Source: Diadema setosum (taxonomy: Eukaryota; Echinodermata; Echinoidea; Diadematoida; Diadematidae). Taken from it: DNA of 64,000 bases. Each line of letters opens with the position of its first letter. Position 1 is the stretch's first letter. The DNA lies in assembly GCA_033980235.1 (NCBI GenBank), contig CM067072.1, positions 17,301,047 through 17,365,046 of the forward strand, given 5' to 3'. Of the stretch, positions 13,599 to 26,227 are shown piece after piece. A program made the position numbers and the translations under genes. The notes under the pieces were generated by a model, which was not told the origin of the DNA, searched no databases, and saw only the letters and a program-made list of their open reading frames with translations.

Positions 13599-13723
13599 CG
13601 TTGCAAATCTTGCATCGCGAACTACTTCCTCAGTTTTCAACCGATTCCCATAAAACTTGGCACAGATGTGTGCCTTGGGTTGTAGATGTGCAAGACATAT
13701 TTTTTGACAGTACCCAAAAGTAC

Positions 13724-13737
13724 GTTGCCATGGTAAC
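13724..13737. promoter_or_regulatory. RFX X-box palindrome, copy 1 of 4 in repeat
   Basis: GTTGCCATGGTAAC, a perfect match to the RFX-factor X-box consensus and a near-perfect palindrome. Identical copies occur at 13883-13896, 14044-14057 and 14217-14230. Whether any is bound is unknown. Confidence 0.4.
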
Positions 13738-15629
13738 GGCATATTATGGGCAAAAATGGGTACAAATCTTGCGTCGCGAACTCCTCCCACAGTTTTTGAT
13801 CAATTTTTGTGAAATTAGGTACAGATGTTCATCTGAATATGTTAATGTGCGAGACACATATTTCCGCAGTGGCAAAAAGTGCGTTGCCATGGTAACGGCA
13901 TGTTATTGGTAAAATATAGGGCAAAATGCTTCATGGCAAAACTGCTTCATCAGTGTTCTTCCAATTCTCATGGAATTCATATTGAATGTTTGTCTTGGGA
14001 TATAGGTCAGCATGACACATTTCTTGACAGTGACAAAAAGTGTGTTGCCATGGTAACAGCTCACATATTATGAGCCAAAATGATGGAAAATTTTGTGTTG
14101 TAAACTACTTCCTCAGTTTTTGCCCAATTTCCATGAAACTTGGTACAGATGTGTGCCTTTGGTTGTAGATGTGCAAGACGCATTTTTCGACAGTACCCGA
14201 AAGTATGTTGCCATGGTAACGGCATATTAATGGCAGAAGATCTAGGAAAGATCTTGCGGATTTAACTACTTCCTCAGTTTTTTGACCAAAGCTTATGAAA
14301 TGTTGTTTTGACCAAAGCTTATGAAATGTTGTTTGGCGGGGGTATAACCAGTCGCTGTAGCGACATTTCTAGTTTTAGTTTTGTTTTGGGTTGCTGGGTT
14401 TTTTTGTTATTTTAAGAGGGGAAGAAGACAAAAGAAAAAACATTTCATTAGTGCTTGGGAGCTTAAGGCATAATGCAGTTTCATACACTGCCCATGTCTC
14501 TCTGCCGAGATGACATTTGACAAAGCCCTGTAGAGCAGGCAAGGAATACTGCATTATATGGGAGATGGTGCACATTACTGAGATGGATTACTACATACCT
14601 AGTGATCAGGGCATTGATCTCTTCTCATGGTTGATGGCCCCATGTGTAGTAGAGTTACTGATTGATCTTTTCTTTTGTGCCATAATTGAGAAGGAGTGAA
14701 ATTAGAGAGATTGCTATGGGTTTGCCAGAGATTCCTAAGGAATGGATCCAAGTCAAGAGTGTCACCCATCCAGATCTCTCCACAAATCTGCGGGGGTGAC
14801 ACTCTCACCTGACAGCCTGCCCTCGCTTGCCCCGAGACATGTATCATTTTTCTGCAGACAGCATTGCAAATGAGTCAAGGGCCAGTGGTGTCAAGGACAG
14901 CCTAGAAGAGAACAGACACCAGTCTGATTGGCGATAAAAATCAACCAAGAGTTTTAGATTTCCACAGTCATACTGGTGGAGACAATTATGGGTCATCTAC
15001 TTAGATCCATTGCCAAGACAAATGACTCATTTTGATTGTCAGAAGCAGCTCTTTTTATGACAAATAACTACTTACAAATCTTCGTTTTGAGTGCCTCTTA
15101 TAATCGTTTATTCATATCCCCTTACAATTGTATTTGTGCTCTCTCAAAATAATGGTTATGTTTGCACTGCTACACACGGAAGTGTCTTCATTGCTATGGT
15201 TATAAACATGGGAGCACATAATAGGAAAGGAAATATGCTGATTTGCAGTGAATTGCCGAGATATAGGGATCACCCCATTAAGAGTAAACAAAAATGCACT
15301 GATGAAGTTGAAAATGATAGATCACACATTTCAACCGTACTTTCAAAATGTCAGAGGCACCCTAGGGATATGGTTTCTACAAATTTCCTCATAGAGATAT
15401 AATAGGTCAATTGGTTGAGACAAGCTGATTACTGCAGAAAACTGGAGGAATGGGACTAATGATTAGAAGAGAAAAGTGGTTGTCGGCGTGGCCCTCATTC
15501 AGTGCACAGTGTTACATTAAAAGAATTAGTCTAAATTAGGACATTGGGGTCATTTTCTTGGCAGGTTTTGCAGGAAGATTGCCAGCTTAGTATTCAAATT
15601 GAGTGTGCTCAAAATAAGCCAAAGTGTAT

Positions 15630-15658
15630 TTGTGTGTGTGTGTGTGTGTGTGTGTGTT
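15630..15658. repeat. GT microsatellite
   Basis: Uninterrupted GT dinucleotides. Confidence 0.9.
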
Positions 15659-15973
15659 TGTTTCTTGAATTCCAATTATCCTAACTCGCCCAATGGAGTG
15701 GAGAGCTCATCAAAATTTAGGTCAGAAAATTGACACAAAGTAGATGGGAAGCTAGGATGCAGGCTTTTCATTGATTTAGAAGCACTCTCTTTACTGCCTC
15801 AGCCTTTTTTCCCCTTCTTCATTTGCACCATGCAGCCACTCTACCTGTCTACACCCATTCACTCTCAGCTCAGTAAATGACAAGTACATCATTAAATTGT
15901 CTGCTGAGCTGCTGTCAGTGTTCTTCAATGAACTCTCTCCCTTTTCCCTCCCTTGACCTTTAACCCCTCACAG

Positions 15974-15997
15974 TGTGCCTCTTCCAGGGCTTGCTGG
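15974..15997 (+). CDS. Possible 24-nt micro-exon, phase-compatible with 12226-12310
   Basis: A long pyrimidine-rich stretch (15937-15970) ends in CACAG and is followed 24 bases later by GTATGT. If joined after the candidate exon at 12226-12310, its first T completes GGT and the rest reads VPLPGLA with GG left over, keeping the frame open. A 24-nt block is open by chance in most frames, so this is only a suggestion from splice signals and phase. Confidence 0.12.
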
Positions 15998-16547
15998 GTA
16001 TGTCTCTTGTAATAATTTCAAGATCTTTATGCTGTCTTAAAAAAAAAAAAATAATAAAAATAAGAGGAAGTGTAGAGGAATATGAAATGCCATTTGAGTT
16101 AGATTTTGTAAAGGGATAGACAAAGGTATGTCTGTAATTTGTTATTATTTGGATTGAGAAGATGAGTTCAAGGGAAATGCTTAGTCAGGTAGATAAACCG
16201 TTGATGAAGATGATGATGATCATGATAATCATGATGATCATGGTGATCATGATGATGATAATGATTAACAGCATTTATGTAGTGCCATTTATTTGTATAA
16301 TGCCATCCATGTAGCTCCCACAATATGTCGCTCATTATTCACAAATTTGCAGCAGTTGTCACAAACTACTCATTTAGCCTTTTTTATTCTCTCATGAGCT
16401 GTCCATTCCATTTTGGTTTTATTTACAGTCAGTAAGAAGTGAATATGTAGAAGATTATAGAATGTGCTTCCTTCTGTGAGGCAGCTATGAGTTGATCACA
16501 TGACTCGAGTGAGAAATCTTGGAACCATGTCATAAACAAAGCCATTA

Positions 16548-16630
16548 TTAAAGGAATGATATAGTTTTGGTTGAGATAGGGCTTCGATCAGGTTTCCAAT
16601 ATTTGTGTGTGTGTGTGTGTGTGTATGTGT

Positions 16631-16668
<38 letters not shown>

Positions 16669-16999
16669 GAGAAACCTCTCCTGAAATATGACAAAGCATA
16701 CAAATCTAAGGGAAATTCAAAGTTTATTTTCAAGATGAAAATTGATTTTGAAATGGATGAAATATCCCAAACAAAGTGATCGTGTAATGAAAGAAGGGAC
16801 ACATGTTTTATTGGGACCGCTTTGTTATTTTACTTTGCCTTTGAATATCTCAGCCATTTCAAACTGATTTTCATCAAATAAACTTTGAATTCCTCTTAGA
16901 ATTGTATACTCTTTAATATTTCCTAAGCGGTTTCTGATCATCTCACAAAAAGCTAAAAGCTGAATCCCAATCTCAACCAAAGCTATACCATCCCTTTAA
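16548..16999. mobile_element. TTAAAGGG-family fold-back element, copy 2
   Basis: Starts TTAAAGGAATGATATAG and ends TATACCATCCCTTTAA. It is enlarged by GT (16604-16630) and GA (16636-16664) microsatellites in the left half. The right half holds TATCTCAGCCATTTC, the inverse of the left GAAATGGATGAAATATC. Confidence 0.7.
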
Positions 17000-17394
17000 T
17001 CTAAACACACCACGCAAGCACTAATGGCTGTGTGCATCGTAGAATGATGGTGGTAATAACCCACTTATCACTCACTATCATACTCCAGGGACAGTTTAGT
17101 CATGCATTCATGTAGCAATGATGATTATTTAATCACCTGTTCTATCTACTGAAGATAGAAAGTAAGTGTGTGAATAATGGAATGATTTCCTGCCCCGTCA
17201 TACAAATGGGCTGCTGCAACAGGGTCAGTGAACCAACATGAGGAAGTTTCAGGATTCAGGCGTTATTTCCCTTTTTCCTGCAATGTTTTCACACCAAATA
17301 GCCCAATCCAGAGACCCACATGGCAGTGTTGATGGTTCCAGTCTGCCTTGCTACCAGTGTTTGAATAGGATCCCTCTCTATCCAAATCCTGCAG

Positions 17395-17407
17395 GGGTCA
17401 AAGGTCA
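17395..17407 (+). promoter_or_regulatory. DR1-type nuclear receptor motif
   Basis: GGGTCAAAGGTCA is a direct repeat of two half-sites spaced by one base, the consensus bound by HNF4, RXR and COUP-TF family receptors (family knowledge). A near copy is at 44657. Function not shown. Confidence 0.3.
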
Positions 17408-18369
17408 GACATTGTCAGTGATATATGCATTGCAATGAAAATATTTTTGAAAAACAAAACCCATCAATCATATGATAGAGGTTGGAGGTAACAGCTGTTT
17501 ATCATATATCTGCTGGGGAAATTAAATAATGATAGTCACAAAACTACAAACTGCACTGCTCTCCATAAACTGTGCTTATAAATGCTCTGATAGCTGTCTG
17601 TTGAAATATACATGCAGGCCTTTATTCTTATCTCTTTATGGATGCTTGTTGAAACAGTGGATTCCTTGGGGCAAAATATTCTTTGAAATCTCAATATCTT
17701 GGACCATGTTTGATGATGAAGGCTTAATAGAGGAATGTAAATGACACGGTCAAGACAGTGACCGTCCTGCCATCACTTAACCCAATATTGATTATATTAT
17801 CTGCCCCTTAGCTCATTAAAAAATCAATTTCATTTCAGAATGGCCAATATTGCTCATAACTGTCGGAATGCATGTCTGAGTCTAGTTCTCTGCTCAGACC
17901 ATATCTTTGAAATGATTTCACAGAAGGATGTTGTTACTGAACTGATGTGGTATTTATCATGAGTGGTATTCAGATATGTCAAGATGTTCTCTATGAGATA
18001 GTTGCCTCAGGTTAGATGATCAGTCTATTTTCTGTTTGAAAATACTTGTTCTAATGTTATATAGGTTTTTTTTACAGGCTTTTTACAAACTTTATATAAG
18101 GTATGAAGCAGCCACAATATTTCACTTGTGTATAATCCTCCCCTGCAGAATGTATATAGGAGTAAGACAGGTTTTAGGGATGGGGGGTTGTTTACTTTTT
18201 CCTCTCACCAGATATCCGAGAGTATGAACCTTTTTAAGGGTGCATGTTACTTCTTGGGCATTAAAGGATATTGTCACTGCAGTTGATGTAAGATACATAA
18301 CATGTTGAATTATCATATCCCTTTGAGATAGGAGTACATTTTGGGTTAAATGTAGTCTGTGTGGACAGA

Positions 18370-18680
18370 CTACAGACATGTCATACAGGGCAGAGACGTT
18401 GCTAGATGTGGGATGACGATTGTATCTGATGATTTGCCGCGGGGTCTGGGAATGGTGCAGCTTCCACTAATTACCAGCCATGGCAGGGGCAGTGATGGCT
18501 TGGTATAATTGAGGAAAGCTTGATGGTGTCGGAGGAAAAGCGTGTCAAAACTCTCAGCTCGTCCAGTTTTCTGCCCCATCGGAGGCCATTAATCTTAACT
18601 GACCACTCTGCTCGTGATGTCCTGTAAACCCCTCCAGCTCTTGGCCAGTGGTCAATCTTTGCTACATGTAGCTAATGCCA
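18370..18680. promoter_or_regulatory. GC-richer island with homeodomain cores
   Basis: Non-repetitive block with TAATTA (18468-18473) and CCATTAATC (near 18587). No supported coding frame. A candidate regulatory module by composition only. Confidence 0.2.
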
Positions 18681-20040
18681 CATGTGACCAAGTACAGTTG
18701 CCCAAGTCAAGGCGAAAGCAATAAAAAAAAAATTGTTTTTACATTTCACTTTCTCCAGAGGATCAGCTTGACTTGTGGTATACCAGAATCTAACAACCAG
18801 TTCAGTAATCTTCTATGTTCTCTTTCTTAAATTCTAGCAATAAAACAATATCCTAATCCTTGAATCCAGTTTCACTTGTTTATTGAGGGAAGAAAATGTG
18901 ACGTTGTCTTATGTTGTATTAGATCACTGAAATTATGATAAAGAGGGAGCAATGTACATAATCAAAAGTGAAAAAAATAGTAGAAAGAGATGTAGATGGG
19001 CAGAAAAGATGTTGAGAGAACATAATTTTTTTATTCTGTCTTTGATTACTGCACTGTTTTTAGTATAGAAGCTAAAGACTTGACTAAATTGTTATGCCAA
19101 GACATTTTTTTTCCGTGTCATAATCTTCCTAACCTGGACTCTGTTGATCTTACAAATACAGCTCCACCTGACTCATTTCTCTTCATCCTTCGACATGACC
19201 AAAGGTTGAAATATTCTAACCTACTGTGGTATCAAAGAAAGTGGCCCAAGTTTGAGTTTATATTTACTTTGTGTTTGGCTTCATAGAAACCAAAAAAAAA
19301 AAAAGGAAATAAATAAAACCAAGATTACAAAGATGATATTCAAGGGGAGAGTAATCTTCAGTTTTTCCCTTTGATTTGTCACAATGAGAGCATGGCATAG
19401 CTCTCCTTTCCCAGAATATGCTCTGAATACAGTCTTGTATAATCAATTTGATTGTTTTTGACAGTAAGGTGATTTCTTTTACAATAACAAATAAAATACA
19501 ACTACATTCCTTTGGCAAAGGAGAATGAATACACCACACATGAACTCAAAGATGGAATACCAAGCCACCCTCCTAGACTTCTCCCAGTCTTGATCTGTTT
19601 TAATAGTTTGTAGTTCTGTTTTTTGATGAATGGCATACATACTGATTGCTTGTGTCTTTTACATGGTTTCCCTTCTGAGATTTGGTCTTAGCTCCATTAT
19701 CACTGATTTATCTTGAGTGGAAAAATTTAAAGAATTGCAAGTTATTCTTTTGTATTTAGTGAGCTAAACTTACCCTGGCGATTAATGTAGCGTCACCTTA
19801 TCCTCAACAATAGATTTTACCGATCAAACAAAAAATTCCTCAGAGTGTGCAGGCTGAATCAAGGCTAAAATTCCCAGAAGACATAGTTGTCAGTTGGTCT
19901 CGTGACAACTTTGCTCCCAGAACAGTTAGGGAACCAGGAGGAGTGTCTGATTTCTGGTCGTCACGGGAACAAGGGAGAGCATCCAGACATGGGAGACATC
20001 TCATCCAATCACATCATCCAGCATCATGACAAATCTTTGT

Positions 20041-20052
20041 CTCTCCCTCTCT

Positions 20053-20092
<40 letters not shown>
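20041..20092 (+). repeat. CT microsatellite
   Basis: CT dinucleotides with few interruptions. Confidence 0.9.
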
Positions 20093-20093
<1 letters not shown>

Positions 20094-20314
20094 TACATCC
20101 TGAGTTTCCCTTTGAAAGCTTTCACTTTAGTACCATTCTGCAAAATAGCATCTTGTTCAGATTGTAACAGAAGGGCATGTTCCCTTTAATAAAACTGAGC
20201 ATTTATACAGAACACATTTGTCGTCTAATAGGCCTACTTTCAATCACACACACACACATACGTGTACTATGTCCATTGCATGCACACAAACACATTTCAC
20301 AAGCACAGTTATCA

Positions 20315-20693
20315 TTAAAGGGGTCGTATAGTTTTGGTTGTTACCAAACTTCAGGTTTCTAACATTTTTTTTTTGTGTGTGAGATAATGAGAAATCTCTC
20401 ATGAAATATGAAAGAGCATGTAATTCCAAGAGGAATTCACCATTTATTGGATGAAAACTGGTCTTGAAATGATTAAAATATCTAAAATAAAACAATCATA
20501 ATGAAAGGTGGAACGTTTTGTGTTACTTTGTTTTTGGATGTCTCAGCCATTCCAAAACAGATTTTCATCAAATGATCTTTGAATTCCTCTCAGAATGGTA
20601 TGCTCTTTACTATTTCATAAGTGGTTTCATGGTATCTGGCAAAGAATTTAAAGCATAATCCTCATCTCCACCAATACTATACCTTTCCTTTAA
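20315..20693. mobile_element. TTAAAGGG-family fold-back element, copy 3
   Basis: Starts TTAAAGGGGTCGTATAG and ends CTATACCTTTCCTTTAA, with the same internal palindromic layout as the copy at 6897. Confidence 0.7.
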
Positions 20694-20939
20694 CATGTCG
20701 AGAATGTCAAATGAGTGAGTCAAGAATTCTGCTTGTAGCATGGACGACATACTGATGAATTTTCCTTTCATGGAATGAGGTTTTACTGTCACTGTATCCA
20801 TATTACCAGAACATATATTAAAAGAGAAAAAATTAAATCATGAACGAACAAAGAAGGAGTAGTCTTTTAGCATATACATACTAGACCCAATCTTTTCAAA
20901 TAAAAATAGGGTTGGAAAAAAAAATCTTGAAAAAGTCAT

Positions 20940-21220
20940 TCTTCTGAAAGGCAGGCTAGGTGGCCTGTAGTGGCCCGGTCTAACCCCAAACCAAGCCGTC
21001 TGACTTTGGGGCGCCTAGGGACGACAAGTCACGACATCTTCCCCCAGTCATGTGACAGCTGGCGGGGTCTCCAATGCTGCGTCTTGTTTTGTGTACCAAT
21101 AAACATCGCAAACATTAGGCCAGCTAATCAGTCAAGTACACGGGACACCATGTCAGTCTTAGTGGCTTTCTTTGACACGCCCTCATCATATCTGATTCTC
21201 TTCACGCAAAAAAAGTCCAT
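20940..21220. promoter_or_regulatory. GC-richer non-repetitive island
   Basis: Contains an E-box (GTGACAGCTGGC near 21055) and no supported exon. Listed by composition. Confidence 0.15.
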
Positions 21221-21631
21221 GAAGTAGTTACTTCCCCCTCTTTGTCCGTCTGCTTTGACAACTCAAGAGTTTAAAGGATAATATGGAACCTTTATGGTAT
21301 CCAAACTCAGCCGCAGTGCCTCTTAGAGTTAATCAATGATATAGTACCGTACAGAAGTCATCCTGCACTTGTCTTTTTAATGTCTCTTTAACAAATCCGT
21401 TGACAAGTAACAATAATTGTGTGAGTTTTTTTTATTAAGGACCGCATGTTTGCACAGGTAGGCTGCAGTGAGTGATCGAAATGCTATGAAAACAATTTAA
21501 GATTTGCTCTACGTTTAGTGTCATTAGAAATGAATGACATGAGGACATGTTAAAAAAATGACCCTTAGCCTCCAGCATGGCAGATTGGGTCTCTCTATGC
21601 AGCCTGTGGTTACTTGTAAAATGAAAATAGT

Positions 21632-21818
<187 letters not shown>

Positions 21819-23601
21819 AACGTTGTTGAGTTTGTGGTAAAAACAATATCTTGAGAGTATGTATGTATTAGTCTGTTTCATAGTAAAGTGAAATTCATCG
21901 ATATCTGTGTCATTTTTGGAGACAGGTGATAACTATACCCCCAGTTTGCTTGTTACAAGCAATGTTTTTAGTAGAATACCAGCTGTATCAAATGTAAAAT
22001 TTTGCTATTTTGTCAGCACCCTGAATAACTCCTTACATCTTCTGAAGATGATATAGGAGTGTCTGGCAATGAAAAAACAGAAAGAAAAGAAACTTCAAAT
22101 TTCTAAAAGCCATTAATGACAGACTTATTTCTAATGATGTATAACTAATTGCAAAATGTATTTTATATAAGACAAACATGTTCAATATGCAATAATACTC
22201 TAGAAATTTAGTTACTCTTTAATACTGAAGCAGCTTTGTTCTGTACATGCACATCCGTTGAGACATGGAGCTAATTTTTTGTTATCTTCATTTCTTTTTT
22301 TCATGATAGAGTTGTGTAAATAAGTGATATGGGAAGTAATAAAATTTCATTTCTACCATTTCTACCAGTGAGTAAATCATGTGTGTTTACTATACACATT
22401 GTCAAGAGAGTGAATGGTAGTGTGTGAAGAATTCTTAGACTGATGGGATAAGGAAAGACATGAATGTGTAGCAACGCTGCAGCGGTATGTCCAGAATGCC
22501 AGGTGCCCTACTCCTGCTTGTCGCTGCCTTTCCGCAAAACACATATTTTTGTCATTTTGACAACTAAATCTCATTGCCAGCAGACCTGTTCCTGTGTGTC
22601 CAGCGCCCGTGGAGCAGCGTACATTAACCCGATCTCTCTCCAAGCCATCTTATAAATTCTGGGGAGTGGCAGGACTTGAATAAACTATAGGTTCAATAAC
22701 TATTAAATCAAAGTGAAGAATGCCAGGGAGGGGTAAAATATACTGCACTTCCAAGTGTATGAAATTGATCTGCTTTGTTTAGATTTTGCAGAGATTGATT
22801 TTCAGTGATAATATATAGAGGGAAGCCTCGGGGATCCTTCAGTTTGTTTGCTGCTTATGCCAATTTAGACATCTCGAAATCCCTTGACGACGAGAGAATT
22901 TTGGGGAAAAGTGACCAGGGATGACAGAGGGAGGGTAAGTCGAGCCACTGACCATTCACCCTTGAGCCGTTTAGGTCAATGTTAAAGAAACCCAACATTT
23001 CACGGTCACTGGTTAGCAATCTCTAACTATTTCTTGAGCTGCCATCCTTGTGTCAAACCCCCACTCCCTCAATCTGTCTACTCACCCCATTTTATATCCA
23101 TCTCTTCTCCTTTTTCTTTTTAATATGTCTTTCTCCATTCCTGGTTCTCAGTGATTTTAATTATTTCAGCTCTAAAAGGAGGAAGAAACAAAGTCATTCA
23201 CCTCAAAAGAGATGTTTGTCATCAGTCAAAAGTTAATTGCATATACTGTTTTTATCCTGTCATTGATAGATATATAAGAGAATTCATATAGGAGTTATTA
23301 TATCAGACAATTATCTGTACTTCCCTTTTTGTGTTTGTTTTGTTTTTGTGTATGTGAGTGTGCATATATGTTTGTGAATGATGTAATCTTCTAGCTTCTG
23401 TTTTCAATCACACACTACAGCTGATTTTCCATTTCTTTGAATGCATTTGAGTGCATATTGAGGTGTATTGATTTGATATAATATTGTGTGAAATGGAACT
23501 AGAAAATACTTTTATTTTACAAAGAGAACATAAAAAGAGTTTAAAGAGTTTTCACTTGTATTCACTTGTACATAGTACCATATTTTAATGTCATATTTTT
23601 T

Positions 23602-23656
23602 TAGGATTAATGCGCTTAGAAACGTCAGTATTAAGCGCTATATAAGTGTTATTTAT
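23602..23656 (+). mobile_element. Retroelement-like 3' tail before ATT array
   Basis: TTAATGCGCTTAGAAACG followed by GCGCTATATAAG (23635-23646) running into ATT repeats. This resembles the 3' tails of SINE/LINE families that end in GCGCTATATAAAT and short repeats; only the tail is recognisable. Confidence 0.35.
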
Positions 23657-23670
23657 TATTATCATTATTA

Positions 23671-23725
<55 letters not shown>

Positions 23726-23781
23726 TATTATTATTATTGTTATTGTTATTATTATTATTGTTATTATTGTTATTGTTATTA

Positions 23782-23822
<41 letters not shown>

Positions 23823-23838
23823 GTTATTGTTATTATCA

Positions 23839-23870
<32 letters not shown>

Positions 23871-23910
23871 GTTATTGTTATTATCATCATTATTATTATT
23901 ATTATTATTA

Positions 23911-23966
<56 letters not shown>

Positions 23967-23976
23967 GTTATTATCA

Positions 23977-24010
<34 letters not shown>

Positions 24011-24070
24011 TACTATTATTATTATTGTTATTGTTATTATTATTATTATTATTATTGTTATTATTATCAT
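23650..24070. repeat. Long ATT microsatellite with ATC/GTT interruptions
   Basis: About 420 bp of ATT units interrupted by ATC and GTT in a partly periodic way. Four overlapping open frames (144-188 codons of Tyr, Leu or Ile) are translations of the array. Confidence 0.95.
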
Positions 24071-25175
24071 TTCATGTTGAGGGATGCACCGATGATAAAG
24101 TATGTGCACATCAATCCTACAAATGTATGTTTTCCTACTCGGGCAGTGAAATAATATGGTCGTCAGTCTTTGTTTGTCTGTACTAGTATGTTTCTCATAT
24201 AATCTGTTTCTTTCCGCTGTTTGCTACCAAAATACAATATAACATAATTGTTTTAGTTGTTGTGTATATCAACTGATTTGTAATCATAATCAGATTGATT
24301 TCCTTATTCACAATGTAAGATAAACAATGGGAACAAAATCTAGGATGGTGTAAATTCTATCATTTTATGTTCATTTTTTTTCTATATGATTATGGATGCC
24401 TATTGAAGATTATATGTTCAAATTAAAAAGGGAGATAGCTGTGAGAGTAAGATTATTCAGTTTATACAGAGACATTTCAGCTTCTCATTCATGGGAATTT
24501 TGTTATGGTAGCCCAGCTGCAAAGGTCTGCCTGCTGAAATCTAGGTTTGTTTCCTAAATCCGGTTCACTATATAGCTTTCTCAACCCATTGAAGGATTCA
24601 GTTCTCTGCCTGGCGAGTCAAAAAGAGTGATTTAAATGTGGCTCACTCGCCTCAAGTTCAAAGCCGCCAAACATGGACCCTGGTGCCTCAGATAATTGCT
24701 TGGCATACCATCTGCCTTTTTTTTCTATGTCTGTCCAGCGAGGTCTTGAGGTCCTAAATCCCTCCTGCTTTAGGTATGCCAGGAAATTAGCAATATGCCT
24801 TATTGATTGATTGAGGTAAACCTAGTGATGACAATACATTTCAAATATTTTCATGTTTGAATCGGACCACAGGAAGTTTAACCCTATGTCTGCCATGGAG
24901 ATAATTTAGAGTGCCCAGTTACTGGATCAGTCTTTGTCTGCAGTAGTGGAGGGCTCAATGAATAGATTTGTGTGTCATGAACATGTGGTGTATTGGTAGT
25001 TTGCATATTATCATCCGTACTGACTGTGTGAACACTGTGACCATAGAGTTGGAACACCATGGCTATCTCACACCTTAAAAAAAAAAATCTATCTGCTATC
25101 ATATCTCGGAGCATCTATCTCTGTTCCTTGATCTCTGTAATTTTCTCCCTTTCTAATCTTATATAAGCATCTATC

Positions 25176-25266
25176 TACCATAAAACTGGAAATAATCACA
25201 GCATGAAACTTTCACAAATTGGAGCTGATGCACTTTTTCATGACATGAAACTTTCACAAATTTGCC
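25176..25266. mobile_element. Truncated copy of the 5640 element family
   Basis: ATAAAACTGGAAATAATCAC followed by two GCATGAAACTTTCACAAATT-like units matches the first 90 bases of 5640-5843. The second terminal repeat is missing. Confidence 0.5.
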
Positions 25267-25514
25267 AACCATGTCTGCATGTAGCTATCTCATGCATACT
25301 GTACCTCTGTCTGTCTTCTTTTTTTTTTTTGTCACCTACACATTTTCTATTCACTTTTTCTTTTAACAGTCATTTCATTATTTACATTCATTGGAAGTAA
25401 TTACAAGTAAAATGTAATTGGAATATCAGGAAAGAGTAGACACAATTTTATTTTGCTGTATTCACAGGCTATAGACATGAAAAATAAAGTGATCATCTAA
25501 AAAAAAAGCAAATA

Positions 25515-25517
<3 letters not shown>

Positions 25518-25549
<32 letters not shown>
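25518..25549. repeat. TA microsatellite
   Basis: Uninterrupted TA dinucleotides. Confidence 0.9.
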
Positions 25550-25552
<3 letters not shown>

Positions 25553-26227
25553 ATATCAGATAAGGCTTTAATCATTTTAGATTTAAGTTTATCCCTTTTC
25601 TCTATTTTTTTTCCTCATCTGTCCCTCTATTCTATAGCACACCCTGAGCTCTGTGGCTGTCATGTACCTTCTATGTATCCTATCATGAATGATATTGTCT
25701 GTATCTTGCCTGCCTTTAATACTCCAATTCATCAAAGGTGTCACCAGCTGTAATGACTCCTAGAACTATGTGAAGAAGCTGTTAACTTGGCTTGTGACTT
25801 TAATTCCATTGACAGAACTTTAATAAATTTCTTTTCTAATGGATCCTTAACAAACCAGCTCTGCAGTCTTATATTGTGAGAGTATTCAGTCAGTAGTAGA
25901 TATAATGAGAAAGATATCCTTGTGATGTGTAGATGTTTGCGAAAGGATTAATTTTGTCCTGCAAATTTCACACCATTTTCTGAACTGTCTGTGGATTAAT
26001 GCCGTAACCTTGCCTTCCCACACAAGCAGAGAGTAGAGTCTGACAACATCTCAGTCCTGTGGAGTTGTAAAGTAGGCATCTGCATTAAACACAGTGGAGA
26101 AAAATCCCACAGGCTTATTACCCAGACATCATACTGTTCTGAAGGACAGGATTACTGTACTGGAGGCTTGCTAGATAAATATTATATGAAACATGGGTTG
26201 TTTTTTGTTTCTGCTTTTCTTCCTCAG

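Larger units (their letters stand above)
13491..14372. mobile_element. Helitron-like non-autonomous repeat with internal tandem units
   Basis: Outer inverted arms are TATACCCCCGCCAAAC near the left end and GTTTGGCGGGGGTATA near the right. The right side continues into a hairpin GTCGCT-GT-AGCGAC (14351-14364) followed five bases later by CTAG (14369-14372) and then T, which matches the Helitron 3' end rule (hairpin, then CTRR, insertion before T). Inside are four related units of roughly 125-175 bp, each with an ACTTCCTCAG-like segment and GTTGCCATGGTAAC. The left terminus is unclear because it abuts a TG run. Open frames here only translate the tandem units. Confidence 0.6.

Noticed and set aside
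13478..14073. 144- and 64-codon frames with a repeated HRELLPQF-like peptide
   Set aside because: The repetition reflects the DNA tandem units of the Helitron-like repeat, with stops between units.
14807..14852. Possible minus-strand exon between CTGCAG and a GTGAG donor
   Set aside because: Short, two frames open, moderate signals only and no partner exon.
22845..22945. Possible exon ending at GTAAGTCG
   Set aside because: Weak acceptor, and every frame hits a stop before the donor.
23588..24186. Open frames of 144-188 codons on both strands
   Set aside because: They translate an ATT microsatellite into runs of Tyr, Leu or Ile.
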